DNA from: Paenibacillus nasutitermitis
Lineage (GTDB): Bacteria; Bacillota; Bacilli; Paenibacillales; Paenibacillaceae
Length of the DNA stretch: 64,000 bases
NCBI RefSeq assembly: GCF_014641075.1
Contig: NZ_BMHP01000002.1
Span: forward strand, 1,054,001-1,118,000
Direction: 5' to 3'
How positions within the stretch are numbered: position 1 is the first letter of the stretch; every line of letters starts with the position of its first letter. Below, in pieces: positions 56,488 through 64,000 of this stretch. A program made the position numbers and the translations under genes. The notes under the pieces are model-generated. The model was given only the letters and a program-made list of their open reading frames with translations. It was not told the origin of the DNA and made no database searches.

Positions 56488-58692
56488 TTACTCCGTTTTG
56501 GTTTCTTCCTGCTTTGACTCATCGCTGCTGTTCTGCGAGGATGGCATCGCGGGAGGAGAAAGCGTAAGCTTTAACACCTTCTCTCCTTTCAGCTTGGCGA
56601 GCATTTGCGAAGTGACATAACCCTCGCCTTCCGTGATGCATTTAATTTGCAGGAGCGAACAGATCTCCATTGCGTCGCGCAATGACAATCCGCTCATATT
56701 GGGAATCTCAATCTCGCTGCGGTTTTCCGTTATCAAATATACCCGCTGCGTCGGATTGACAGCAGAATCCGCTTTGGGAATTTGCTGTAAAATTTTATTG
56801 CCTTTGCCGACCACCTCAGGGGTCAGCGTACGGGCTGTAAGCTCGGCTTTCGCCTGGTCAAGCGTAAGATTGGTCAGATCCGGCAATGTGACCGTTACCT
56901 CTTTCTGGGCCGGCTTCTCCTTGTTCGGCTCTAACGTCGGGCTGACGCCCATATGGCGCAAGCTTTGCAGCACGATTTTTTTGAATACGGGGGCCGCTAC
57001 CGTCCCTCCGCCCAGCAGTTTATTTTCCGGCGCATCCGCAACCACATACACGGCAATTCTCGGTTTCTCGACAGGCGCGTAACCGATAAAGGAGACGACA
57101 TACTGATCGGTCGAATAAACCCCATTTACAACTTTTTGGGCTGTTCCTGTTTTGCCGGCGATCCGATAGCCTTCAATATATGCGTTCTTCCCGGTACCGA
57201 TCTTCTGGTCCGATACTACCTGCTCCAGATACCCTCCAACCAGCTCCGAGGATTTCTCCGAAATCACCTGACGAACCATCTTGGGATCCGTCACTTTGGA
57301 TGTACTGGTCACGGGATCTTCAACTTCCTTGATCAGATGCGGCTGCATCAGCTTGCCGCCGTTTGCTACGGCTGCAACGGCCGTAACCTGCTGAATCGGC
57401 GTAACCTGTACTTTACCTTGACCAAAAGTAGCCGTCGCTACCTCGCTATTGATGCTCGGGTTGAAGCTGATGGAACCTGTCGCTTCACCCGGCAGCTCGA
57501 TCCCGGTTTTCTCATTGAAGCCGAATTTTTTGATGTAATCCATCAAACGGTCTGCCTTCAGTTTCTCAAAGCCAAGCTTGACGAAAGCGACGTTACTGGA
57601 ACGTTTGAGACCTTCCAGGTACGTAATCGGCCCCCAGCCTCCCCGTTTGATATCACGGATGGGCGCTTTGCCTTTCGTCACTTGAATCGAACCGGACATG
57701 TACGTCTCGTTGGGGTCGAACATGCCTTCTTGAACTGCGCTCGCAAGCGTTACGATCTTGAACGTCGAACCCGGCTCATAGAGCGCCCTTACTGCACTGT
57801 TATAGAAATCCGGCTGCTGCGCTTTCCAGAACTCATTGGGGTTAAAGTCCGGCAGGTTGGCCATTCCCAAAATTTCCATCGTTTGCGGATCCACTGCGAT
57901 CGCCGTAATACTTTTCGGGTGATATTCATCATAAGCTTCCTTAAGCGCCTGTTCGACATAATGCTGAATATCCGAATCAATGGTCAGCTTGATATTCTTG
58001 CCATCCACCGAAGGGTTGAATTTGACCGTCCCATTCTCCAGAATGACGCCATTTCCATCCCGCTCATAAATAATTTCGCCTTCCTGTCCGCTCAAATCCT
58101 TATCCAGGGATTTCTCCAGTCCCATAATGGGCACACCTTGTTTATCCACATATCCGATAATATGGGAGGCCATATTTTTTTTGGGATAATAACGTTTCTT
58201 GTCCTCAACCAGATAGATGCCGACATCCAGCTCTTTGGTCTGCTTCTTCAGCTCTTCTCTGTACTTATCGATCTTGTCCATGACTTCCTTATCCATCTGC
58301 CTGCCCTGCTGTTGGACCTCGCGGTTCACATAAAACTCACCGTTATTGTTCTTGGCCGTAATAATTTCCAGCAGATCGCTTTCCGATTTCCCCAGAATCG
58401 TATGAAGCTTGCTGACAATCTGGTCTTCCAGCTTGAGATCGTGGATCACCTTCGGATTAACGGAAAGATTGTAAGCCAGAACATCCATGGCCAGCACATT
58501 TCCGTCCCGGTCGGAGATCGTTCCCCTGGTAGGGATCAACTTCTCTGATTTGGACCAGACATCGCGTGCCTTATCCGCCCAATAATCGGCATTGACTACC
58601 TGAACCCAATAGATTCTGCCTACAAGGACAACAAAAAAGAGGGTAATGAACCCTCCGACCAGCAGCGTACGCAATTTTATCCTTTTTGTCAT
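56488..58692 (-). CDS. pbpB: Class B penicillin-binding protein 2B with two PASTA domains
   Basis: A 734-aa division transpeptidase that cross-links septal peptidoglycan. A membrane anchor is at about 8-30 (LLVGGFITLFFVVLVGRIYWV), the dimerisation domain follows, and the transpeptidase domain carries STFK in YEPGSTFK near 308, SSN in KRSSNVAF, and KTGTAQ. Two PASTA domains occupy about 588-710, then a Ser/Gln/Glu/Lys-rich tail. ATG follows AAGGTGATC. It lies directly after ftsL, its divisome partner. Confidence 0.94.
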   Translation of the reverse strand: MTKRIKLRTLLVGGFITLFFVVLVGRIYWVQVVNADYWADKARDVWSKSEKLIPTRGTISDRDGNVLAMDVLAYNLSVNPKVIHDLKLEDQIVSKLHTILGKSESDLLEIITAKNNNGEFYVNREVQQQGRQMDKEVMDKIDKYREELKKQTKELDVGIYLVEDKKRYYPKKNMASHIIGYVDKQGVPIMGLEKSLDKDLSGQEGEIIYERDGNGVILENGTVKFNPSVDGKNIKLTIDSDIQHYVEQALKEAYDEYHPKSITAIAVDPQTMEILGMANLPDFNPNEFWKAQQPDFYNSAVRALYEPGSTFKIVTLASAVQEGMFDPNETYMSGSIQVTKGKAPIRDIKRGGWGPITYLEGLKRSSNVAFVKLGFEKLKADRLMDYIKKFGFNEKTGIELPGEATGSISFNPSINSEVATATFGQGKVQVTPIQQVTAVAAVANGGKLMQPHLIKEVEDPVTSTSKVTDPKMVRQVISEKSSELVGGYLEQVVSDQKIGTGKNAYIEGYRIAGKTGTAQKVVNGVYSTDQYVVSFIGYAPVEKPRIAVYVVADAPENKLLGGGTVAAPVFKKIVLQSLRHMGVSPTLEPNKEKPAQKEVTVTLPDLTNLTLDQAKAELTARTLTPEVVGKGNKILQQIPKADSAVNPTQRVYLITENRSEIEIPNMSGLSLRDAMEICSLLQIKCITEGEGYVTSQMLAKLKGEKVLKLTLSPPAMPSSQNSSDESKQEETKTE

Positions 58693-58703
58693 AGCTGATC
58701 ACC

Positions 58704-59108
58704 TTATTCCTTATTCAATGCGGTTTCTGTCTCTTTGCTTCCTGTTTTGACTTTGATTGTATCGTTGGGGTCGTCTACCATACCCAGTTTTTTGGCCTGG
58801 TCCTGAATGGATTCCGGATTCTTCAGTGTTTCCACCTGCTTCTTAAGCTCTTTCATCTCGACTTCCATAGCCGAATAGCTGCGCGTCATATCTTTGATCT
58901 GCTTGTTCATTTCATAGATTTGCGCATAACGGAAAATAATGACCCCGGCAACAATAACACACAGGATAATGGTGAATAAATAGAGCAGCTTCTCTTGCAC
59001 GGGTATTGATTTGCGTTTTACCTGAATCTTCTTCGTCTCGCGGAATGATTGCTTCGGATCCGGTTTGTGTTTCGGCTGAAGCGCCAGATTGCCATTTACA
59101 TATGCCAC
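58704..59108 (-). CDS. ftsL: Cell division protein FtsL
   Basis: A 134-aa bitopic divisome protein: basic N-terminus, one membrane segment at about 43-62 (YLFTIILCVIVAGVIIF), and a leucine-zipper-like coiled coil after it (QIYEMNKQIKDMTRSYSAMEVEMKELKKQ). The GTG start at 59108 has GGGGAGGA six bases upstream. It is placed between rsmH and pbpB as usual. Confidence 0.92.
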   Translation of the reverse strand: MAYVNGNLALQPKHKPDPKQSFRETKKIQVKRKSIPVQEKLLYLFTIILCVIVAGVIIFRYAQIYEMNKQIKDMTRSYSAMEVEMKELKKQVETLKNPESIQDQAKKLGMVDDPNDTIKVKTGSKETETALNKE

Positions 59109-59169
59109 TCGTGTTCCTCCCCATTGTCCCAATCGTGATTCTTGTGATCCCAACTTTGCAGCTGCAGTT

Positions 59170-60102
59170 CTATAATTTTTCCGCTATTCTCAGTTTTGCC
59201 GATCGTGACCTTGGGTTTTGTTCCAGCTCTTGCTCGCCTGGCAAAATCGGTTTGCGGTTAATCAGTTTCAAACGGCCGCTACGGCCGCATACACATATCG
59301 GAAAATCCGGCGGACAGGTACAGGTTTCTACATATTTCGCAAATATTTGCTTGCATATCCGGTCCTCCAGCGAATGGAAGGTAATGACCGATGCTCTCCC
59401 TCCGGATTTCAATACATTGATGGCTTGTTCCAACCCGGACTCCTCTGCACCCAGTTCATCATTGACCGCTATGCGCAATGCCTGGAAGGTGCGTTTTGCC
59501 GGATGCGGTCCGGTCCGCCTGGTTGCTGCCGGGATCCCGGACTTAATGAGCTCAACCAGCTCTCCGGTATTCTCGACTGGCTTGGTTTCTCTTGCCTGAA
59601 TGATCTTGCGGGCAATGGAGCGGGAAAATCGTTCCTCGCCGTAAGTGGAAATAATGCGGGAAATCTCCCGTTCTTCCCATGTATTCACAATATCGCCTGC
59701 CGTCAAATCGCCTTGGCGGTCCATTCTCATATCAAGCGGAGCATCGTGATTGTAACTGAATCCCCGTTCCGCCTCATCCAACTGTGGACTGGATACGCCC
59801 AAATCAAAGAGTACTCCGTCAACCCCGTCAATGTTCAGCTCCGCCAGCACCTGCTCCAGGTCGCGGAAATTCCGTTTCACGAGCGTTACTTTATCCAGAT
59901 AGGGAGCCAGACGGATTTTGGCATTATCATGAGCCCAGTCGTCCTGATCAAGTGCGATGAGTCTCCCGCCTTCACCAAGTTTGGCTGCAATACTTTCGCT
60001 GTGGCCGGCTCCGCCAAGTGTACAATCCACATAAATGCCGTTCTGCTTGATAGCCAGTCCATCGACTGCTTCTTCTTTGAGCACCGTTACATGTTGAAAC
60101 AA
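59170..60102 (-). CDS. rsmH: 16S rRNA (cytosine-1402 N4) methyltransferase
   Basis: A 310-aa methyltransferase of the MraW family. The SAM-binding loop [12 protein letters not shown] is near residue 30, followed by [15 protein letters not shown] and [20 protein letters not shown], a family signature. The TTG start at 60102 has GGGAGGG seven bases upstream and gives the standard [16 protein letters not shown] beginning. Second gene of the dcw cluster. Confidence 0.96.
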   Translation of the reverse strand: MFQHVTVLKEEAVDGLAIKQNGIYVDCTLGGAGHSESIAAKLGEGGRLIALDQDDWAHDNAKIRLAPYLDKVTLVKRNFRDLEQVLAELNIDGVDGVLFDLGVSSPQLDEAERGFSYNHDAPLDMRMDRQGDLTAGDIVNTWEEREISRIISTYGEERFSRSIARKIIQARETKPVENTGELVELIKSGIPAATRRTGPHPAKRTFQALRIAVNDELGAEESGLEQAINVLKSGGRASVITFHSLEDRICKQIFAKYVETCTCPPDFPICVCGRSGRLKLINRKPILPGEQELEQNPRSRSAKLRIAEKL

Positions 60103-60174
60103 GCTGCAGCCCTCCCGGCTCAAAAGGTACCTTTGCCGTTTAACTGGCAGGGGCCCGCATTTTTGGTGCATCCA

Positions 60175-60606
60175 CTAAAAGTTAAAATCAACAAGCTTCT
60201 CCGCAATTTCATTGAAAGACTCTTCCGATTGCTGGAAGTAGCCTTCCCATATCGATTTGCTCCAGATTTCCACCCGGTTCGAAACTCCGATAACGACGCA
60301 TTCTTTGTTAAACTTTGCATATTCACATAATGTATTGGGTACATTTACCCTTCCCTGTTTATCGAGCTCGCATTCAGTGGCTCCCGAGAAGAAGAAACGG
60401 GAGAACGCTCTTGCGTCCGATTTCATAAGGGGCAGCGACTTGAGCTTCTGCTCCAGTACACTCCACTCGTTCATCGGATATACAAATAAACAGTTGTCCA
60501 AACCACGTGTGATGATGAATTGATCGCCGAGGTTTTCGCGGAATTTGACTGGAATAATGATACGGCCCTTGTCATCAATGCTATGCTGAAATTCCCCCAT
60601 AAACAT
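60175..60606 (-). CDS. mraZ: Transcriptional regulator MraZ
   Basis: A 143-aa protein with two AbrB-like halves ([21 protein letters not shown] and [22 protein letters not shown]). It forms a ring and binds direct repeats upstream of its own operon, repressing the dcw genes. ATG follows AAGGGAG at nine bases. Three matching 10-bp boxes are seen at 60629-60658. Confidence 0.96.
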   Translation of the reverse strand: MFMGEFQHSIDDKGRIIIPVKFRENLGDQFIITRGLDNCLFVYPMNEWSVLEQKLKSLPLMKSDARAFSRFFFSGATECELDKQGRVNVPNTLCEYAKFNKECVVIGVSNRVEIWSKSIWEGYFQQSEESFNEIAEKLVDFNF

Positions 60607-60628
60607 GGCCGTTCACTCCCTTGGTCAG

Positions 60629-60658
60629 ACATCACCACTTTGCCCCACTTTTCACCAC
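60629..60658 (-). promoter_or_regulatory. Three tandem 10-bp MraZ-binding boxes
   Basis: Read on the minus strand, three back-to-back 10-mers are GTGGTGAAAA, GTGGGGCAAA and GTGGTGATGT. The exact 10-bp phase and the GTGG core match the known MraZ boxes of dcw promoters, spaced one helical turn apart and ending 22 bases before the mraZ start. A clear -35/-10 pair was not found. Confidence 0.82.
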
Positions 60659-60845
60659 TAGTGTTGTTCTATTCGCCACCTGAAATTGAATTCCTCTTTT
60701 TGCGGGCAATTATTAAAAATAATTTATGCAATTAAACTTGTTACACTTTTGAAACTATTTGCGAACCCGCTTCGTGTAAGCTAGAGCTATAATGTCCGCT
60801 TTAATGTCCACCATCTGAAAATAAAGGAGCGTCCGACGTAAAGCT

Positions 60846-61091
60846 ATGATAAATAACGTCCATTACAAAATCGAGCTGTTACGCCCGGTCGAACTGCTCT
60901 GTTACCAAGTCGCCCACTATGTGCTGGGCAATGACTATGATGCGGCCGAAGCCAGCAAAGAAGCGCTGATCGAGCTGTATCAGATGCCCCAATTCGTCAT
61001 TTGCAGTGAAGATGAACGACAGTCCCTTGCCAAAGCCGCCGCCGTCCGCAACGCCCTGCGTCATGCGGGCCAAAGGTCGACGGTCCAATAA
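60846..61091 (+). CDS. Uncharacterised 81-aa protein
   Basis: I do not recognise this protein. It reads MINNVHYKIELLRPVELL at the start, with LIELYQMPQFVICSEDERQSLAK in the middle and Ala/Arg-rich helix at the end. It is probably a small helical soluble protein. The nearest ribosome site, AAAGGAG, is about 15 bases before the ATG, which is longer than usual. It is one of only two plus-strand genes in the window and diverges from mraZ, facing the DUF4349 gene tail-to-tail. Its end abuts that gene's terminator. Confidence 0.6.
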   Translation: MINNVHYKIELLRPVELLCYQVAHYVLGNDYDAAEASKEALIELYQMPQFVICSEDERQSLAKAAAVRNALRHAGQRSTVQ

Positions 61092-61134
61092 AAATGAGCT
61101 GCACGTAGGGTCCCTATGGACCGCAATGCAGCTC
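61087..61134 (-). terminator. Terminator after the DUF4349 gene
   Basis: Minus strand: GAGCTGCA / TGCAGCTC arms with an inner GGTCC / GGACC stem, then ATTTTTATT. The same hairpin touches the stop codon of the convergent plus-strand gene. Confidence 0.78.
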
Positions 61135-61162
61135 AAACGCAAATCTTATGAAGACATCTTAT

Positions 61163-62182
61163 TTACTCTTCCTTGTCCGGTATGCTTAGCTTTGATCCGC
61201 CTGCCGCTTGCAATTCCAGCGCCCGATGGCGTTTTCTCCGGTATAGGTAGTAAAGCGGAAGTCCGACGAGAAGAATCACAATCGCCACAGGAAGCGCTCC
61301 CGCAGCTACAACCAGCACACTCTGCACGAAATGTACCAAGAATGAGCTGCTTGCCTTCATCGCTTGAAGTGACCGCTCCCACACGGCCTCCTTCGGCTGA
61401 ATAGCCGTATTAACAAGGCCGGCTGTCTGGTACATCCGCAGCTCGATGGTGGAGAAATCCACATTCTGATCCAGATAGCGCATTCTTCCCTTTAACCTCT
61501 CAATCTCCAACTGCACCGTACCCAGCTGTTCGGAATATTTCAGCAAATCATCCGCCCTCGTGGCTTTATCCATGAAACCGAGCAATCTCGCTTCCACTAC
61601 CTGCCGGGCTTTAAGCCGGGATTCCAGATCCACATATTCCTCCGTCACATCCGTTCCCTTCATGCTGCTTTCATAATCCATATGCTTCAGCTTCTCCAAT
61701 TGACTGAGAAAAGACTGGAACCCCGCGGCAGGAACCTTGATCGTGTACGTGCCTCCCAGTTCGTTTGCCGATTTCTGATCGCCGAACTGCAGAACATAAC
61801 CTCCCGATAAATGAATGATGTTATTCAGCTCGGTTTGCGCTTGACCATAATCGGATACTTCCATTGTAACGTTCGCATGATAAATCAACTTGCGGCTGAA
61901 TCCATCCGCGTCCGGCTCCGCGCCGCCAGGTATTCCCATGTCAGCGCTTTCACCATCCGCCGGCGCTTCGGTAGCGGTAGCTGCTGTTCCTGTGACCCTT
62001 TCATCCTTGGCTTCAAAATGGTCGGATACCGCTTCTGATTCGTTCATCGCCAAACTGCTTTTATCCGCTGCTTGTTCATCTTTGTTATTGGATGAGCATG
62101 CCGCCGACAATAACAGACTTACAGCGGCAGCAGCAGCAAACATCATTCTCAGCCATTTTTTCTTTTGCTTTACGCTCTTCAT
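61163..62182 (-). CDS. DUF4349 domain lipoprotein
   Basis: A 339-aa exported protein of unknown function. It has a lipoprotein signal with lipidated Cys29 in SAAC, a low-complexity Ala/Glu/Thr region, then the DUF4349 domain from about residue 90 (FSRKLIYHANVTMEVSDYGQ; TDVTEEYVDLESRLKARQV). The domain includes a coiled-coil hairpin (YSEQLGTVQLEIERLKGRM) and ends with a C-terminal membrane segment near 288-312 (GALPVAIVILLVGLPLYYLY). It is thus anchored at both ends. ATG at 62182 follows AAAGGGGGC; the upstream extension lacks a ribosome site. Confidence 0.88.
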   Translation of the reverse strand: MKSVKQKKKWLRMMFAAAAAVSLLLSAACSSNNKDEQAADKSSLAMNESEAVSDHFEAKDERVTGTAATATEAPADGESADMGIPGGAEPDADGFSRKLIYHANVTMEVSDYGQAQTELNNIIHLSGGYVLQFGDQKSANELGGTYTIKVPAAGFQSFLSQLEKLKHMDYESSMKGTDVTEEYVDLESRLKARQVVEARLLGFMDKATRADDLLKYSEQLGTVQLEIERLKGRMRYLDQNVDFSTIELRMYQTAGLVNTAIQPKEAVWERSLQAMKASSSFLVHFVQSVLVVAAGALPVAIVILLVGLPLYYLYRRKRHRALELQAAGGSKLSIPDKEE

Positions 62183-62307
62183 TCTCGTGCCCCCTTTTTT
62201 GAAAATTGTGGTTATTTTTTTGTTATTTTCTAGACGGCAGAACATTGAAATAGGTTGCACAGCGGGTGTGCGGGCGCCTCCTATTCCCCGGGGACTGAGA
62301 AACGATC

Positions 62308-62357
62308 ACAAAAAAACCGTTTGCCGGATTCCGAGGAATCATGCAAACGGTTTTTTA
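62308..62357 (-). terminator. Terminator after ahcY (bidirectional)
   Basis: Minus strand: AACCGTTTGC / GCAAACGGTT arms with an inner GATTCC / GGAATC stem, then eight T residues. A T run on the plus side makes it symmetric. It separates ahcY from the DUF4349 gene. Confidence 0.92.
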
Positions 62358-62369
62358 TTGAAGCTAGGC

Positions 62370-63650
62370 TTAATGCTCGGTCCAGCTTTCGAGATACGCC
62401 TTCTGTTCGGCAGTGAGCTTGTCGATCCCCATACCCAGAGCCTCCAGCTTGTACTGCGCCACCTGCTGGTCAAGCTCGTAAGGGACATTGACCACCTTCG
62501 CGCCGATTTCTTTATAGTTGTCGTTCACATATTTAAGCGAGATTGCCTGCAAGGCGAAGGTCATATCCATAATCTCCGCCGGATGTCCGTCCCCTGCGGC
62601 CAGGTTGACCAGACGTCCCTCCGCCAGGAGGTAAATACTGCGTCCGTCTTTTAATTTAAACTCTTCGATATTCCGCCTTACCGTGCGTTTGGTTGCTGTT
62701 AAGGCTTCAAGCTCAGGCTTGTTGACTTCGATATCGAAATGGCCGGCATTGCACAGAATTGCGCCGGTCTTCATCACTTCGTAATGCTCGCCGCGAATGA
62801 CATCGCGATTGCCTGTGACGGTAACGAAAATATCGCCAACCTTGGCCGCCTCAATCATCGGCAGAACGGTGAAGCCGTCCATGTATGCTTCAACCGCGCG
62901 GATCGGATCAATTTCCGTTACCACGACATTCGCACCCAAGCCTTTGGCACGCATGGCGACACCTTTGCCGCACCAGCCGTAGCCGACAACAACGGCTGTT
63001 TTGCCCGCTGCTACCAGGTTGGTCGTCCGGTTGATGCCGTCCCAGACCGATTGTCCGGTACCGTACCGGTTGTCAAACAAATATTTACAAAACGCATCAT
63101 TTACCGCGACGACCGGAAATTTCAGCGAATTTTCCTTTTCCATCGCCTTCAGACGCAAAATACCTGTCGTCGTTTCTTCTGCACCGCCGCGTACCTGCGC
63201 CATCAAATCAGGACGTTCCGCGTGGAGGATCGACACGAAATCGCCGCCGTCATCAATGATCAGATCCGGTTTGTTTTCCAGCGCCTTAACCATCAACGCT
63301 TTGTATTCCTTGGGATCCGGATTGTATTTCGCAAAAACGGTAATGCCATCCTCTACAAGCGCGGCACAGACATCATCCTGCGTGGACAGCGGGTTGCTTC
63401 CCGTTATCGTGACTTCAGCACCTCCGGCTTTGACAACTTTCGCCAGATAAGCGGTTTTGGCTTCCAGATGAAGCGAAATCGACACTTTAAGTCCCTTGAA
63501 TGGCTGTTCTTTCTCAAACTGCTCGCGGATCCGGTTCAATACCGGCATATGAGCGGCAACCCAATCAATCTTCAAATGTCCTTCCGGCGCCAACGCCAGA
63601 TCCGTTATAATGCTTGCTTTTTTTGATTCTACGGTCAATTTCTCCAGCAT
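62370..63650 (-). CDS. ahcY: Adenosylhomocysteinase
   Basis: A 426-aa NAD-dependent enzyme that splits S-adenosylhomocysteine to adenosine and homocysteine, closing the methyl cycle. The NAD-binding motif VVVGYGWCGKGVAMRAKG is near 216 and VNDAFCKYLFDNRYGTGQS is near 184. It ends without the KPDHYRY tail of the longer eukaryote-like form, so it belongs to the shorter bacterial/archaeal branch. Start choice is uncertain: ATG 63650 abuts GAGAGG, while TTG at 63638 has it at a better distance. It starts five bases after bshC, so the two are coupled. Confidence 0.93.
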   Translation of the reverse strand: MLEKLTVESKKASIITDLALAPEGHLKIDWVAAHMPVLNRIREQFEKEQPFKGLKVSISLHLEAKTAYLAKVVKAGGAEVTITGSNPLSTQDDVCAALVEDGITVFAKYNPDPKEYKALMVKALENKPDLIIDDGGDFVSILHAERPDLMAQVRGGAEETTTGILRLKAMEKENSLKFPVVAVNDAFCKYLFDNRYGTGQSVWDGINRTTNLVAAGKTAVVVGYGWCGKGVAMRAKGLGANVVVTEIDPIRAVEAYMDGFTVLPMIEAAKVGDIFVTVTGNRDVIRGEHYEVMKTGAILCNAGHFDIEVNKPELEALTATKRTVRRNIEEFKLKDGRSIYLLAEGRLVNLAAGDGHPAEIMDMTFALQAISLKYVNDNYKEIGAKVVNVPYELDQQVAQYKLEALGMGIDKLTAEQKAYLESWTEH

Positions 63651-63655
63651 CCTCT

Positions 63656-64000
63656 CTATATATAAATAATTCGGTGTCCACCGCTGCGGTCCAGCGGCAG
63701 TTCAAGCAGCCGTTCAAGCCAGCTGCGGCCATATAAATTCCAGTATACCAATGCATTCACGACCCGCTCCTGCGGTTGTCCGTCCGGCCAAAGGCTTCCG
63801 GCTATCCGGTCCAACTGCCGGGTAACCGTTTCAAACCGCCTGGCATGAGCCTCTTTCGTTCGCTTCTCCAAATATTCGATCTGCTCGTTAATACGCCGCT
63901 TGTTGTCTTCGCCCAATACGGTAAGTCCCGGCTCAATGGAACCGATCGTGTCCAGTAAAGGATCGTACATCTCGGCAAAATATCGTTTCGCCTCTTCAAA
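63656..64000 (-). CDS. bshC: Bacillithiol biosynthesis protein BshC (3' part only)
   Basis: The last 114 residues of a cysteine-adding enzyme for bacillithiol, cut by the right edge. The final block (RINEQIEYLEKRTKEAHARR coiled coil, GQPQERVVNALVYWNLYG, LLELPLDRSGGHRIIYI) is the characteristic C-terminus of BshC. In Bacillus this gene also lies upstream of mraZ. Here ahcY and a DUF4349 gene come in between. Confidence 0.9.
   Translation of the reverse strand, partial: FEEAKRYFAEMYDPLLDTIGSIEPGLTVLGEDNKRRINEQIEYLEKRTKEAHARRFETVTRQLDRIAGSLWPDGQPQERVVNALVYWNLYGRSWLERLLELPLDRSGGHRIIYI

Noticed and set aside
56953..58548. 531-codon open frame on the plus strand opposite pbpB
   Set aside because: It lies wholly opposite a gene with full transpeptidase and PASTA motifs, has no ribosome site, and its product is Arg/His/Phe-rich as expected of an antisense shadow.
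59218..60330. 370-codon plus-strand frame opposite rsmH and mraZ
   Set aside because: Antisense to two well-supported genes with no ribosome site or known motif.

Overview
The window reads as one contiguous piece of a chromosome from an endospore-forming, low-to-mid-GC Gram-positive bacterium. I place it in Paenibacillaceae, probably Paenibacillus in the broad sense. The evidence is the pairing of a Bacillus-type division and sporulation cluster (spoVD, spoVE, spoIIGA-sigE-sigG, ylm genes, divIVA) with the DapL route to diaminopimelate, an IleS2-type isoleucyl-tRNA synthetase, and a bacillithiol gene (bshC). The genus call is inference. Almost everything is on the minus strand; only yteA and one small ORF near mraZ are convincing plus-strand genes. 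Descriptions below follow the direction of transcription, from high to low coordinates.

63.7-40 kb: the bshC 3' end, ahcY, a DUF4349 lipoprotein, then the dcw cluster mraZ-rsmH-ftsL-pbpB-spoVD-murE-murF-mraY-murD-spoVE-murG-murB-murA-divIB-ftsA-ftsZ. MraZ has three contiguous 10-bp boxes upstream of its own gene. The cluster is interrupted between mraY and murD by repeats.

40-29 kb: spoIIGA-sigE, then a GC-rich repeat element and an inserted GntR/ABC (Ytr-like) module, then sigG and ylmC-ylmD-ylmE-sepF-ylmG-ylmH, then divIVA. The sigE-sigG adjacency known from Bacillus is therefore broken here.

29-21 kb: a T-box-controlled ileS of the IleS2 type, a DUF5665 protein, yteA (plus strand), lspA with a 35-codon leader ORF, an rluD-type pseudouridine synthase, and dapL.

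21.4-12.2 kb: the pyrimidine operon pyrR-pyrB-pyrC-carA-carB-pyrF-pyrE with a textbook promoter, PyrR-binding loop and attenuator. There is no pyrK, pyrD or pyrP in it.

12.1-1.4 kb: a small unknown gene, then an ABC-2 exporter (one ATPase, two permeases) behind what I read as a ykkC-class riboswitch with its own terminator and promoter. Next is a five-gene MacAB-like export operon carrying an ATPase-AbrB fusion and ending in a solute-binding lipoprotein.

1.3-0 kb: a 54-aa unknown gene, three tRNAs (fMet, Ile2-CAU, Leu-UAA), a terminator and ung, which is cut by the left edge.

Many starts in the division and sporulation region are TTG or GTG behind strong Shine-Dalgarno sites. I corrected gene starts accordingly. 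No CRISPR, insertion sequence, prophage or rRNA was seen.
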